A DNA stretch of 64,000 nucleotides from Zhongshania sp. (GTDB lineage: Bacteria > Pseudomonadota > Gammaproteobacteria > Pseudomonadales > Spongiibacteraceae): the NCBI GenBank assembly GCA_018066965.1, contig JAGPVP010000118.1:20571-84570 (forward strand), written 5' to 3'. Position 1 is the stretch's first letter. Each line of letters begins with the position of its first letter. Positions 10,959-19,406 of the stretch are shown in pieces. The notes under the pieces were generated by a model, which was given only the letters and a program-made list of their open reading frames with translations, was not told the DNA's origin and ran no database searches. A program made the translations under genes and the position numbers.

Positions 10959-11243
10959 CTAGTACTCCTTCAATATGATATTGCCGTGTTCAGTCAGTCC
11001 TACGGCGGTCCATTGCGAGGCGTTTTCTCGAAGGCATAGTGGGTGGTACGGCATTCCGGCTATGTCGAGAGGTAATAACGAAGCAAGGGGTCGCCGTAGG
11101 GCTGACCCTTCGGGCGCCGAGCAGGCTGCCCCCTGCGGCGTTGCACTGACTTGACATAGGCCCCTATGCCTGCGCCAGTGCGCCTTGCAGGGAGCAGCCT
11201 GCTCGGCGCTGAATGTGGCAATATCATATTGAAGGAGTACTAG
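10959..11243. repeat. MITE-like element 1 (285 bp, 27-bp perfect terminal inverted repeats)
   Basis: The ends at 10959-10985 and 11217-11243 are perfect inverted repeats starting CTAGTACTCCTTCAATATGA. The outermost CTAG is itself palindromic and could be the target-site duplication. Inside lie two further inverted repeats: 10993-11007 with 11092-11106 (15 bp, one mismatch) and 11114-11129 with 11194-11209 (16 bp, perfect). No transposase is encoded. The reading frame crossing it on the minus strand (to 11249) is a by-product of the repeat. The gap 10913-11374 contains nothing else I can support. Confidence 0.85.
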
Positions 11244-11374
11244 GGACATGCTGCTGCTATTGAGTATGGGCGACTGAATACTGTCGTGTTTCAGCGCTTA
11301 TTACACAATAGGGAATTGCCGTAGCAAAGCATGGCCGATACAGGTGTACCGGCCGTCGAGGCTACGTTAGACGC

Positions 11375-12970
11375 TTACTTGCTCAGCGCGTCTTGATGAG
11401 ATAGGAATTCGTCGTAATTTCCTTGGAAATCATTGAGTTGCTGATCTTTAATCTCAACAATTCGGGTCGCTAACGACGACACAAATTCGCGGTCGTGGCT
11501 GGCGAAGATCAACGTGCCTTCGTAGTGCTCTAGGGCTAAGTTGAGCGCTTCGATGGCTTCCATGTCCAAGTGGTTGGTCGGCTCATCCATGATCAAAACG
11601 TTGGTGTCTTGCATCATTAATTTGCCGAACAATAGGCGGTTTTTCTCGCCGCCGGAACACACTTTGGCTCGCTTGTTAAAGTCGTCTGAGGAGAACAGCA
11701 GGCGGCCCAGGGTGGCGCGAACGATTTGGTCGTCGTGCTCCGGTTTGCGCCAGCGGCTCATCCAGTCGAATAGATTTAGGTCGTTGTCGAAGTCGTCGCT
11801 GCTGTCCTGTGGGCAGTAGCCGAGGGTGGCATTTTCCGCCCACTTCACTACGCCTTCATTGGCACTTAACTCGTTCATTAAACAGCGCAAAAAGGTGGTT
11901 TTACCCGCGCCGTTTTCGCCAAGTACGGCTAAACGGGTGCCCGCTTCTAAAATGAGGCTGCCATTTTTAAACAAGACTTCGTCAAAACCGTGGCCGATGT
12001 TTTCTAAAGTCAGGGCTTGGCGGTGAAGTTTTTTGTCTTGTTTAAAGCGGATATAGGGTGACTGGCGGCTGGAGGCTTTAATTTCATCGAGCTGAATTTT
12101 GTCAATTTTCTTGGCCCGCGACGTTGCCTGCTTCGCTTTCGAGGCGTTGGCGGAGAAGCGGCTCACGAAGGCTTGCAAATCTGCAATTTGGGCAGACTTC
12201 TTTGCGTTTTGCGACTGCATGCGCTCGCGTGCGGCGGTGGCGGCAGTCATGAAGTCATCGTAGTTGCCGGGGTACACACGCAGCTCGCCGTAGTCGATGT
12301 CGGCCATGTGAGTACACACTTCGTTCAAGAAGTGACGGTCATGCGAAATAATAACCATGGTGCTTTTGCGGTCGTTGAGCACGCCTTCCAGCCAGCGGAT
12401 GGTGTTGATATCCAAGTTGTTGGTTGGCTCGTCGAGCAGCAAAATATCTGGATCAGAAAACAGTGCTTGGGCGAGCAGTACGCGTAGTTTCCAGCCTGGC
12501 GCCACTTCACTCATCGGCCCAAAGTGCAGGTCTAGCTCTATGCCTGCGCCGAGTAAGATTTCGCCGGCGCGGCTTTCGGCGCTATAGCCGTCCAATTCCA
12601 TAAACTGGGTTTCAAGATCGGCCACCTTCATGCCGTCTTCTTCAGACATTTCGGGCAGCGAGTAAATACGATCGCGCTCTTGCTTAATTTCCCACAGCTC
12701 GGTGTGACCCATAATGACGGTGTCGATAACCGAGTATTGCTCGAAGGCGAACTGGTCTTGGTGCAGCTTGCCAATACGCTCATTGGGGTCGAGAGACACA
12801 TTACCGGAGCTGGGCTTTAAGCTGCCGTCCAGAATCTTCATGAAGGTGGATTTGCCGCAGCCGTTTGCGCCGATAAGGCCGTAGCGATTGCCACCACCAA
12901 ACTTAACGGAGATGTTTTCAAAAAGCGGCTTGGCACCAAACTGCATGGTGATATTTGCGGCGGAAATCAA
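11375..12970 (-). CDS. ybiT: ABC-F family ATPase YbiT
   Basis: A 531-residue soluble protein with two ABC ATPase modules and no membrane domain. Walker A motifs are GANGCGKST (about residue 39) and GENGAGKTT (about residue 350). Signatures and Walker B segments include [20 protein letters not shown] and [19 protein letters not shown]. The linker with its charged helix ([20 protein letters not shown]) is the ribosome-contacting arm of this group. Family members act on the ribosomal E site and modulate translation. It closely matches E. coli YbiT over its whole length, including MTMQFG-like start and the [14 protein letters not shown] segment. It is transcribed alone, probably from the promoter at 13034-13062. 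Confidence 0.93.
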   Translation of the reverse strand: MISAANITMQFGAKPLFENISVKFGGGNRYGLIGANGCGKSTFMKILDGSLKPSSGNVSLDPNERIGKLHQDQFAFEQYSVIDTVIMGHTELWEIKQERDRIYSLPEMSEEDGMKVADLETQFMELDGYSAESRAGEILLGAGIELDLHFGPMSEVAPGWKLRVLLAQALFSDPDILLLDEPTNNLDINTIRWLEGVLNDRKSTMVIISHDRHFLNEVCTHMADIDYGELRVYPGNYDDFMTAATAARERMQSQNAKKSAQIADLQAFVSRFSANASKAKQATSRAKKIDKIQLDEIKASSRQSPYIRFKQDKKLHRQALTLENIGHGFDEVLFKNGSLILEAGTRLAVLGENGAGKTTFLRCLMNELSANEGVVKWAENATLGYCPQDSSDDFDNDLNLFDWMSRWRKPEHDDQIVRATLGRLLFSSDDFNKRAKVCSGGEKNRLLFGKLMMQDTNVLIMDEPTNHLDMEAIEALNLALEHYEGTLIFASHDREFVSSLATRIVEIKDQQLNDFQGNYDEFLSHQDALSK

Positions 12971-13033
12971 TGTTGTATACCCAATGAGTGATGAAGTGGA
13001 AATTGTTAAAAGAGGACAATGTGCGGGGCGCGA

Positions 13034-13062
13034 ATTATACGGGTTTATATACCGTGGGTCGA
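13034..13062 (-). promoter_or_regulatory. Candidate sigma-70 promoter of ybiT
   Basis: On the minus strand TCGACC and a perfect TATAAT (complement of 13034-13039) are 17 bases apart, about 65 bases before the ybiT start. The rest of the 334-base divergent gap (12971-13304) shows nothing else that I can name. Confidence 0.4.
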
Positions 13063-13304
13063 GGTGTTGCAGGTTTTTGGCGGGATATTCGACGAAAACG
13101 AGTTCAATTCCGAGGAAGTACGGTGATTTAGCGGCAACAGACCTTCGGCTTTTGTCCGAAAGTCAGCCTTTGCCGACTTGCCCATGGTATCTCGCCAAGC
13201 AATGTCGTTGATTAACAGTGAAGTCGTCGCGTGCCGCTATTTTAATTTTGACTGGTCGGCGTAGCTTAGGGACATCTAATAAAACCATAATAAGCGAGGT
13301 AACT

Positions 13305-14096
13305 ATGAATACGGTAACACGAGAGCCCGTTCCATTCTGGGCGCGGTTCTTTCTAGCTTTTGCAGATATCACCATCTTTAATGCTCCTGGGCGTCCGTTT
13401 ATTAAAGTGGCGTGGGCGGTAGACCTTCATAAAATTGTCACCCTTTTTATTATTTACGCGATGATGAGTTACTACGGTAATTTCAGTGCTGGCGCGTGGG
13501 TGTTCTTAGCTTTACACGGTATCTACGGCTACTGCTGGTTGATTAAGGATTTGGGGTTTAGGGATCATCAGCTTGAGAATAAATTAAGCTTTCTAGGTTT
13601 TATCAATTTATATGTGTTGCTGATTGCGTGGTACTGGTTAATACCGTGGCTGTTTATAGCGCGGGCGATAGAGCCTAGCGGCTTGATGCTATTTATTGCC
13701 ATTGCCATTCATACCTTGGGTGTCGTGACGATGGTTGCGGGCGATGGCCAGCGGCACTGGATTCTTAAATACCGGACTGAACCCGGTTTGATTAAAGAGG
13801 GAATGTATCGCTACACCCGCAACCCGAATTATTTGGGAGAGTTAATGCTTTACGCAGCGTATGCTCTGTTGGCGAGCCACTGGATTGCGTGGGTCATTTA
13901 TTCATATATGGCGATTTACTTTTTGGCGAGAATGAAGGGCAAAGACAACGCGATTTCCCGTCACCCCGGCTGGCAGGAATATAAATCGCAATCGGGCTTG
14001 GTCATTCCCTGGGCGCTTTTAAACGGGCGGGCTTTGCTGGATAGAATTAATAAGAATAGTAAGAAAATCGCAGGGACCCATATTCATGAAAAGTAG
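13305..14096 (+). CDS. Membrane methyltransferase of the isoprenylcysteine carboxyl methyltransferase / DUF1295 type
   Basis: A 263-residue protein with about six hydrophobic segments. The C-terminal region has the hallmark of the ICMT / steroid 5-alpha-reductase-like methyltransferase fold: GDGQRHWILKYR, then LIKEGMYRYTRNPNYLGELM and a terminal RHPGWQEYKSQSGLVIPW. In this superfamily the RNPNYLGE loop contacts the cofactor (SAM, or NADPH in reductases), so reaction and substrate remain open. The ATG at 13305 was chosen because it follows GCGAGG at a good distance. The upstream in-frame ATG at 13218 has none. Its 3' end overlaps the next gene by 11 bases, so the two are coupled. Confidence 0.8.
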   Translation: MNTVTREPVPFWARFFLAFADITIFNAPGRPFIKVAWAVDLHKIVTLFIIYAMMSYYGNFSAGAWVFLALHGIYGYCWLIKDLGFRDHQLENKLSFLGFINLYVLLIAWYWLIPWLFIARAIEPSGLMLFIAIAIHTLGVVTMVAGDGQRHWILKYRTEPGLIKEGMYRYTRNPNYLGELMLYAAYALLASHWIAWVIYSYMAIYFLARMKGKDNAISRHPGWQEYKSQSGLVIPWALLNGRALLDRINKNSKKIAGTHIHEK

Positions 14097-14481
14097 CCGT
14101 GTTTGGCGGGGATTTTTCCAGTTCTCCGCAATTTTTAATTTTTCTGCCGCGTTTATGATGCTATTTGTACCAGAGTTTTTCTTTAATATTTTGATGATGA
14201 GCGACGCGCTTACTGCTGAGGCCATTCCTTGGCTTCATCAGTTTGGCGGATTGGTGATGGTGTTTGGTATAGGCTATTGGCTTATATCTACTAACCCGAT
14301 GTTGCATAAAGATATTGTCTGGATGGGCTGCGTTGGAAAGATCGTGGTCTTTACCATCGCGTGGATCGATATTGCTCTTTTTGCTGCGCCAATGGGTTTT
14401 GGTATTTTGGTGATAGCGGATTTAATTTTTGCGATGTTCTTTGCAGCGTTCTTTGTAAAAAGAGGGGAAGCTAGGAAATAA
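14086..14481 (+). CDS. Small integral membrane protein, unknown function
   Basis: A 131-residue protein with four predicted membrane segments (about residues 10-33, 48-67, 80-101 and 103-124) and a basic C-terminus KRGEARK. The start ATG lies inside the end of the methyltransferase gene, an 11-base overlap that implies co-translation. I do not recognise the family. Coupling suggests a partner or substrate-handling role for the methyltransferase. The gene ends 33 bases before the long hairpin at 14515-14587. Confidence 0.75.
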   Translation: MKSSRVWRGFFQFSAIFNFSAAFMMLFVPEFFFNILMMSDALTAEAIPWLHQFGGLVMVFGIGYWLISTNPMLHKDIVWMGCVGKIVVFTIAWIDIALFAAPMGFGILVIADLIFAMFFAAFFVKRGEARK

Positions 14482-14514
14482 TTTTTCTATTAGTTTAGCC
14501 GTCTATTATATAAT

Positions 14515-14587
14515 GATCCGACTTGTGAGATTCTATATCTGTTTGGGCCTCTAATCCAAACAGATATAGAATCTCACAAGCCCGATC
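14515..14587. repeat. Long near-perfect inverted repeat (hairpin)
   Basis: The central arms at 14522-14546 and 14556-14580 are perfectly complementary over 25 bp (CTTGTGAGATTCTATATCTG and so on) with a 9-nt loop. Outside them GATCCGA and CCCGATC extend the stem to 32 bp with two mismatches. It sits between two converging genes but has no T-tract, so it is not a classical intrinsic terminator. Confidence 0.9.
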
Positions 14588-14601
14588 AGTTTATCGCCGT
14601 G

Positions 14602-15717
14602 TTACAGCCAAGGATTGTTCATATATCCCAACTTGTGGAATTTCTCTATTAACTCGCGATGACCGAATGCGCCCGCCGCAGATTGGAAGCCAACCGCTTT
14701 AAGTTCACCGTTGAGGAGGCGCTCTGAAGCCTCTGTACATATTTCGCCGGTGAAGGTATAGGGTGCATTGAGTGACAGCGGGAATACGGTAGTGACCTGT
14801 CGGCCCTGACCAATACAGGTGATGACGGTGCGGTGAATGTCTGGGCTGTCTTTGGGTGGTTCTGCTGGCGTCATTTCATCGCCGAACTGGTTAGTCAGCT
14901 CTTCTTTTTGAGCTTGATTCATTCCCACTGATTCTTTGTTAAAGCGATGAATTAAGCCGACTACGCCTTCGATAATTTCGTCGCCAAAGGCGGTTAGAAC
15001 TTTACAGTTTCTTACGCGTTCATCGTGCTCATACCAGACTGGTTCACAGCCGCCGCTCCAAGGTAGGGCCAGCGCGGGTTGCGACATATGAGGAACCGTA
15101 ATGGTGAAGTGGCGGTCGCCCTGCCATTCAATCATTTCGTTGTTTTTGAGTAGATACTGGGGATTGTTCACCATGCGTAGAAAAGACTTTGTCGACGCTT
15201 GCGAGGGCAGTGCATCGTTAATTTGGTAGGTGAGATCCAGGCTGTCTACCCCCTCTGTTTCAAGCGTCACTTCTGCGGCTAGTGCGCCGGCGCACCACAT
15301 GTAGCTGTTTGCTGGACTAAGTAATAGATTTTTTTCTGCGAAGGCTTTGCCGTATTGATCGCGTACCGCGATAACAAAGTCTTGCTCGCCGGTGGTGTCT
15401 AGGTAGTGGCAATTTGCTTCGAGGCAGGTTTCAACAACCGGCCACGCTAATTGCATAAAAGGGCCGGCGACATTGATGACGACTTCGACTTTGTCGAACC
15501 ACGGTAGCAGCTCCTCGCGGGAGTTGGCGGCTTGAACAATTGTCGCCGGTGCTTTGCGGCCCAGGCGCTCTTCAACGATGGCGAGTGAGGCCTCTAATTT
15601 GTCTTGGTTTCTACCAGCAAAATAGAAGGGCATGTCGCGTTGCGCCAGGCATTCGGCCACTAGTTTTCCGGTATAGCCGCTGGCACCGTATATGAGTATG
15701 CGTGGTGAGTTAGACAT
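14602..15717 (-). CDS. Saccharopine-dehydrogenase-like NAD(P)-binding reductase
   Basis: A 371-residue protein with an N-terminal Rossmann fold (RILIYGASGYTGKLVAECLA) typical of the saccharopine dehydrogenase-like / trans-acting enoyl reductase superfamily, followed by VVINVAGPFMQLAWPVVETC and CHYLDTTGEQDFV, both characteristic of the group. The C-terminal part resembles members that act on lipid or polyketide substrates (SAAGAFGHRELIEKF) rather than lysine-pathway enzymes. It diverges from an AraC-type regulator, and the CGGACAG direct repeats between them suggest that regulator controls it. The substrate is unknown. Confidence 0.8.
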   Translation of the reverse strand: MSNSPRILIYGASGYTGKLVAECLAQRDMPFYFAGRNQDKLEASLAIVEERLGRKAPATIVQAANSREELLPWFDKVEVVINVAGPFMQLAWPVVETCLEANCHYLDTTGEQDFVIAVRDQYGKAFAEKNLLLSPANSYMWCAGALAAEVTLETEGVDSLDLTYQINDALPSQASTKSFLRMVNNPQYLLKNNEMIEWQGDRHFTITVPHMSQPALALPWSGGCEPVWYEHDERVRNCKVLTAFGDEIIEGVVGLIHRFNKESVGMNQAQKEELTNQFGDEMTPAEPPKDSPDIHRTVITCIGQGRQVTTVFPLSLNAPYTFTGEICTEASERLLNGELKAVGFQSAAGAFGHRELIEKFHKLGYMNNPWL

Positions 15718-15826
15718 AAAATTACTCCGTTATTGTCATTATCAAAAATTATTATCAACCAGCGTGCAAAGAAAACTGGTGGTGATTTAAGGTATAGAAA
15801 GTGGCTAAATCTAAGAATGCGAATTA

Positions 15827-15854
15827 CGGACAGGTTCTTGCGAAATTCGGACAG
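15827..15854. promoter_or_regulatory. Direct CGGACAG repeats, candidate AraC-type operator
   Basis: CGGACAG occurs at 15827-15833 and 15848-15854, 21 bp apart (two helical turns), in the gap between the divergent saccharopine-dehydrogenase-like gene and the AraC gene at 15885. Tandem direct repeats of this spacing are the usual binding arrangement of AraC/XylS proteins. Confidence 0.4.
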
Positions 15855-15884
15855 CGGTGCTAATTTAAAAATAAAAAGGTCGAT

Positions 15885-16901
15885 ATGAAGCCAAAGTATC
15901 ATTCAGCAAAAACCATACTTTCTCCTCTGACACGTTTGCGAGAAGAGGGCATTTCCGTTGGCCAGGCCTTGACTGGAACAGGCCTTTCACTGTCGATATT
16001 AAGTAAGCCAGAGCAGCACGTTAACCTCAGCCAAGAGCTTATGTTTTTGCGTAATTTGCGCAAGGCGACAGGCAATCCGGCAATTGGTCTGAAGGTTGGC
16101 TCGTGCTATCCACTTAGTCTGTTTGGTATCTATGGCTATGCCTTGATGAGCGCGGCAACAGTGCGGGATGCCCTCAAACTAGCTTACGAGTTTGTCGAGC
16201 TGAGTTTTGCATTTTATGAACACAAAATGTCATTTCGCGGTGATCATATTGTGATGAGTATGAGCGCTGACGATTACAATGACGATGATGTCGCGATGCT
16301 GAATGAGCGCGAAATGATTGCCACGCTGATGATTTTGCGCGGTCTAATGGGAGAGGAATTTCGCTTGCATTCGGCAACGCTACGCAATGCGCCGCAGGCG
16401 TCTGCTGCCGAGTACGATAAATATTTTAATTGCCCCGTCACGTTTAACGCCGATGAAAATGCCTTAGTTTTTTCCGCTGATTTACTGCAGATTCCAATTC
16501 TGCAAAGCGATAGTGATACAGCGAGCTTGTGCATTGAGCGCTGTGAACGGTTAAAGGCAAGGTTGACAGAAGAGTATGATATTGAAGATGAGGTGCGGGA
16601 GTTAATACTGCTGCGACCGGGCTATTTTCCGACTATTGAAGAGTTAGCTGCCAAGCTAAATATGTCTGGCCGGACCTTGCGACGCAAGCTCACAGCGCAG
16701 GGAATTGGCTATCAAAAGATAATTGATGATTTACGTTTTCAACTGTCCCGGGAGTATTTGTCTACTACTAACATTAGTGTTGAGCAGATGTCGCTACTGT
16801 TGGGCTATAGTGATCCCGCGCATTTTTCTCACGCCTTTCGCCGCTGGGCTGGGGTGGCGCCATCAGCGTTCCGCTCGTCATTTGTCTCGGCCTCGCGATG
16901 A
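15885..16901 (+). CDS. AraC-family transcriptional regulator (OruR/ArgR-like, Arabinose_bd type)
   Basis: A 338-residue regulator. The N-terminal two thirds belong to the PF12625-type ligand-binding region (ISVGQALTGTGLSLSIL, then AIGLKVGSCYPLSLFGIYGY), and the C-terminal 100 residues form the double helix-turn-helix: TIEELAAKLNMSGRTLRRKL and EQMSLLLGYSDPAHFSHAFR ending with RWAGVAPSAFR. This group often senses amino acids or acyl/steroid-like compounds and activates neighbouring catabolic genes. It diverges from the saccharopine-dehydrogenase-like gene. Its 3' end overlaps that of the next AraC gene on the other strand by 73 bases. Confidence 0.88.
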   Translation: MKPKYHSAKTILSPLTRLREEGISVGQALTGTGLSLSILSKPEQHVNLSQELMFLRNLRKATGNPAIGLKVGSCYPLSLFGIYGYALMSAATVRDALKLAYEFVELSFAFYEHKMSFRGDHIVMSMSADDYNDDDVAMLNEREMIATLMILRGLMGEEFRLHSATLRNAPQASAAEYDKYFNCPVTFNADENALVFSADLLQIPILQSDSDTASLCIERCERLKARLTEEYDIEDEVRELILLRPGYFPTIEELAAKLNMSGRTLRRKLTAQGIGYQKIIDDLRFQLSREYLSTTNISVEQMSLLLGYSDPAHFSHAFRRWAGVAPSAFRSSFVSASR

Positions 16902-17914
16902 CGGAGATCGCTGGGGTTTACGCCCGTCCAGCGCTTGTAGGCGTGACAAAAGCTGGATGAGTCTGAATAGCCAAGTCTTACTGCAATTTCCTCTATTGTA
17001 AATGTTGTGCTTTGCAGGTATTCGATCGCGAGATTTCTGCGCACATCTTCAAGGATATCTTTATAGCTCGTGCCTTCTGCGCTGAGTTTCCTCTGTACCG
17101 TACGCGCAGTCATATTTATGCGATCTGCAATCGTCTCCAGGGTAAAAATTTCCCGCGGTGAAGACAGGATGTGGTTGCGTACAACATCTGAGAATGTGCT
17201 GTTTCGCGCCAGCTGTAAGCAAATTTTGGCGCATTGATTGCTATAGATTCTCGCGGTTTCGGGCTCAGACTGCGCGAGTGGGTGATACAGTAGTTTACTG
17301 TCGAATGCGTAGTAATTTTCAGACGAATTAAAATGAATGGGGCATTTAAAATAGTCACTGTAGACGTGGGCATAAGTGGGCTTTGCTTGCTTTAAATGTA
17401 CCTCAAAAACTGGGAGGTCTTGGCCCAGTGCTTCTTTAAAAATAGTGTGGGATGCAACCAGACCGCGATCGACCATATATTGGTAACTGCCACCTAGATC
17501 TCGCAATTTCTCTAGACTAACGTAGGCTTTATCTCCTCTAACTGTTGTATTCCACTGCATGTAGGTCCACGTCATTAGTATATTTTTATACAGCACCGCC
17601 ATGCCAGATAGCAGGTTCTCGCTAGTCATTACCGCAAGGCCTAGTAGGCCGTAGGCAGACAAATGGTAGCGCCCACCTACCATTAAACCGAGTTCGGGGA
17701 TGTTGATGCTTTCGATGACGGCGGTCGTAAAGTTTAGCTCTTGATGGGGTGTCAATTCGTATGTTGGATCTTCAAGTGCCTGAGGTGGAATACCCGACGC
17801 GTCAAGCATGGGGGCAGGATCTAACTTGTATTCCTTTAGTAAGGAGATCAAGGGGTTAAGCCCGTAGCTCAGATGTCGGGAGGGCGGGGTGCTTAATGAC
17901 GACCTTAGCTCCAT
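16829..17914 (-). CDS. AraC-family transcriptional regulator, likely regulator of the catabolic cluster
   Basis: A 361-residue paralogue of the regulator at 15885. The N-terminal part reads GLNPLISLLKEYKLDPAPML, then LGLMVGGRYHLSAYGLLGLA. The C-terminal helix-turn-helix pair is TLETIADRINMTARTVQRKL and EEIAVRLGYSDSSSFCHAYK followed by RWTGVNPSDLR. A 25-residue polar tail after the DNA-binding domain overlaps the convergent gene. It diverges from the acyl-CoA dehydrogenase operon, with a 15-bp site and a weaker copy 22 bp further at 17946-17982. The same 15-bp site recurs at 22289, in front of the exporter genes, so this protein is the best candidate for controlling both. Confidence 0.88.
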   Translation of the reverse strand: MELRSSLSTPPSRHLSYGLNPLISLLKEYKLDPAPMLDASGIPPQALEDPTYELTPHQELNFTTAVIESINIPELGLMVGGRYHLSAYGLLGLAVMTSENLLSGMAVLYKNILMTWTYMQWNTTVRGDKAYVSLEKLRDLGGSYQYMVDRGLVASHTIFKEALGQDLPVFEVHLKQAKPTYAHVYSDYFKCPIHFNSSENYYAFDSKLLYHPLAQSEPETARIYSNQCAKICLQLARNSTFSDVVRNHILSSPREIFTLETIADRINMTARTVQRKLSAEGTSYKDILEDVRRNLAIEYLQSTTFTIEEIAVRLGYSDSSSFCHAYKRWTGVNPSDLRHREAETNDERNADGATPAQRRKA

Positions 17915-17945
17915 GACTGGAATCTCTTATTTTGATTATGAAGGC

Positions 17946-17982
17946 TGTCGTAAATTAACAACCATAATGTCCTCTGTAAACA
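17946..17982. promoter_or_regulatory. Candidate AraC-type operator, tandem sites 22 bp apart
   Basis: TGTCGTAAATTAACA (17946-17960) is followed 22 bp on by TGTCCTCTGTAAACA (17968-17982), with 10 of 15 positions shared. The identical first 15-mer occurs at 22289-22303. It lies between the divergent AraC gene and the acyl-CoA dehydrogenase gene, 80-117 bases before the latter. Confidence 0.5.
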
Positions 17983-18062
17983 TCTAACTTCTCATTTTGC
18001 GCGGATAGTATGGTCACCTAATTATCGATTTCTCGAAAAACCATAAGAATAGAGGTGAAAAA

Positions 18063-19394
18063 ATGACTAGTCAGTCTGCCCAAGAGCTAACACATCCAGA
18101 AAGTAGTGATCACAGAAATTTAGCTGCTCCCATTTATACTTGGGAAAGCACGCCAAAAGGCGCCTTGACTATGTCAGGTGCCGAGGCTGAGCTGCCTGAG
18201 CACATTGCTGAATTTCAGAAAACGCTGCGAAATTTTGCGCTGAATGTGATGCGTCCGATAGGCATAAAGCTAGATCGTATGACGCCGGAGCAAGTTATTG
18301 CGAAAGAGTCATTGTTTTGGGAATTTCGCAAAAAATATTTGGAGCTTGGTGTTACGGTTGAAGCACTAGGTGAAATGGAGCCGCAGGAAGCGGCCTTGCT
18401 GTTCTCTATTTTATTTGAAGAATTGGGCTATGGCGATGCAGGCCTGGCGATATCGGTCGGTGCGGGAATATTGCCTCAATGGTTGTGCGCGAAGTTTGGC
18501 CGCCAAGATTTACTTGATGAGTTTCCTGATGCGGTATTGGGTTGCTGGGGTATTACCGAGCCAGATCATGGCACGGATATGCTCGACCCGAGTCGTCAAA
18601 TTGTTTATCCCGGTAGCTCCTACGGTCGCCCCAACTTAGTGGCCGATTTAACTGGTGACGACATTGTATTAAATGGTCAAAAGTCTGCGTGGGTTTCTAA
18701 CGGGATTATTGCCGATGTGTGTATTTTGTATTGCGCGGCAGATTCGGGAAATGGGCCGTCAGCCACTGAAGGCTGCGCGCTGGTTTTTCCAATGGATTTA
18801 CCCGGTATTAGCCGTGGCAAGCCATTAGATAAAATGGGGCAGCGGGCATTAAATCAGGGCGAAATATTTTTTGATAATGTGCGTATTCCACGCAAGTATT
18901 TGCTGGCCGGGCCAGAGGACTATCAGCGTGCCGTGTACTGTATTCACGCTGAAGCCAACGCCTTGATGGGGGCAACATTCACTGGTCTCGCGCAAGCGGC
19001 GGCTGATTTAGCGCTCGACTACGCCCACGAAAGAAAGGCGGGTGGCGTTCCGATTATTCAGCATCAATCTGTGCGCAGTCGTTTGTTTCATATGTTTAGA
19101 AAAGTAGAAATTTCACGTTCGGTTACCCGCCGTGGTTTGAATTTTAATAACGACCCTAAATTGGGCACGCCGTCGCTTTGCGCCGCGATGTTCTCTAAGA
19201 CAACCGGCACTCAACACGCCTTTGAGGTCACTAGTGATGCCTTGCAAATCTTTGGTGGCAACGGCCTGAGCAAAGAGTATCCGCTAGAGAAAATGCTGCG
19301 CGACGCGCGTGCGTCTCTTATTGAAGATGGCTGTAATGAAGTCTTGGCCATCAAGGGCGGCAGCTACCTTATCGATAGTGAAAAACTTTCATAA
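18063..19394 (+). CDS. Acyl-CoA dehydrogenase family protein
   Basis: A 443-residue flavoprotein expected to introduce the alpha-beta double bond in an acyl-CoA. Typical blocks are LFSILFEELGYGDAGLAISV, the flavin/substrate region GCWGITEPDHGTDML, then LNGQKSAWVSNGIIADVCIL and the C-terminal helical domain with FGGNGLSKEYPLEKMLRDAR. About 40 extra N-terminal residues precede the domain. Where most members read Y-E-G-T with the catalytic glutamate, this protein reads I-E-D-G-C, so the catalytic base may be Asp or shifted. It is the first gene of the operon with thiolase (12 bases downstream) and ligase, behind a GAGGTGAAA Shine-Dalgarno. Confidence 0.9.
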   Translation: MTSQSAQELTHPESSDHRNLAAPIYTWESTPKGALTMSGAEAELPEHIAEFQKTLRNFALNVMRPIGIKLDRMTPEQVIAKESLFWEFRKKYLELGVTVEALGEMEPQEAALLFSILFEELGYGDAGLAISVGAGILPQWLCAKFGRQDLLDEFPDAVLGCWGITEPDHGTDMLDPSRQIVYPGSSYGRPNLVADLTGDDIVLNGQKSAWVSNGIIADVCILYCAADSGNGPSATEGCALVFPMDLPGISRGKPLDKMGQRALNQGEIFFDNVRIPRKYLLAGPEDYQRAVYCIHAEANALMGATFTGLAQAAADLALDYAHERKAGGVPIIQHQSVRSRLFHMFRKVEISRSVTRRGLNFNNDPKLGTPSLCAAMFSKTTGTQHAFEVTSDALQIFGGNGLSKEYPLEKMLRDARASLIEDGCNEVLAIKGGSYLIDSEKLS

Positions 19395-19406
19395 GGAAGT
19401 AATACA

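Noticed and set aside
10959..11249. 96-codon minus-strand frame as a gene
   Set aside because: It spans MITE-like element 1 and both its ends are encoded by the terminal repeats; the composition is Arg/Ala-rich with no domain.
14515..14587. Long hairpin as an intrinsic terminator
   Set aside because: No T-tract follows on either strand and the stem is far longer than terminators; listed as a repeat instead.
15735..15755. CATTATCA and TTATTATCA near the reductase start as RHH operators
   Set aside because: Only single, unpaired partial half-sites are present, without the 21-22 bp partner seen at pckA and the RHH gene.
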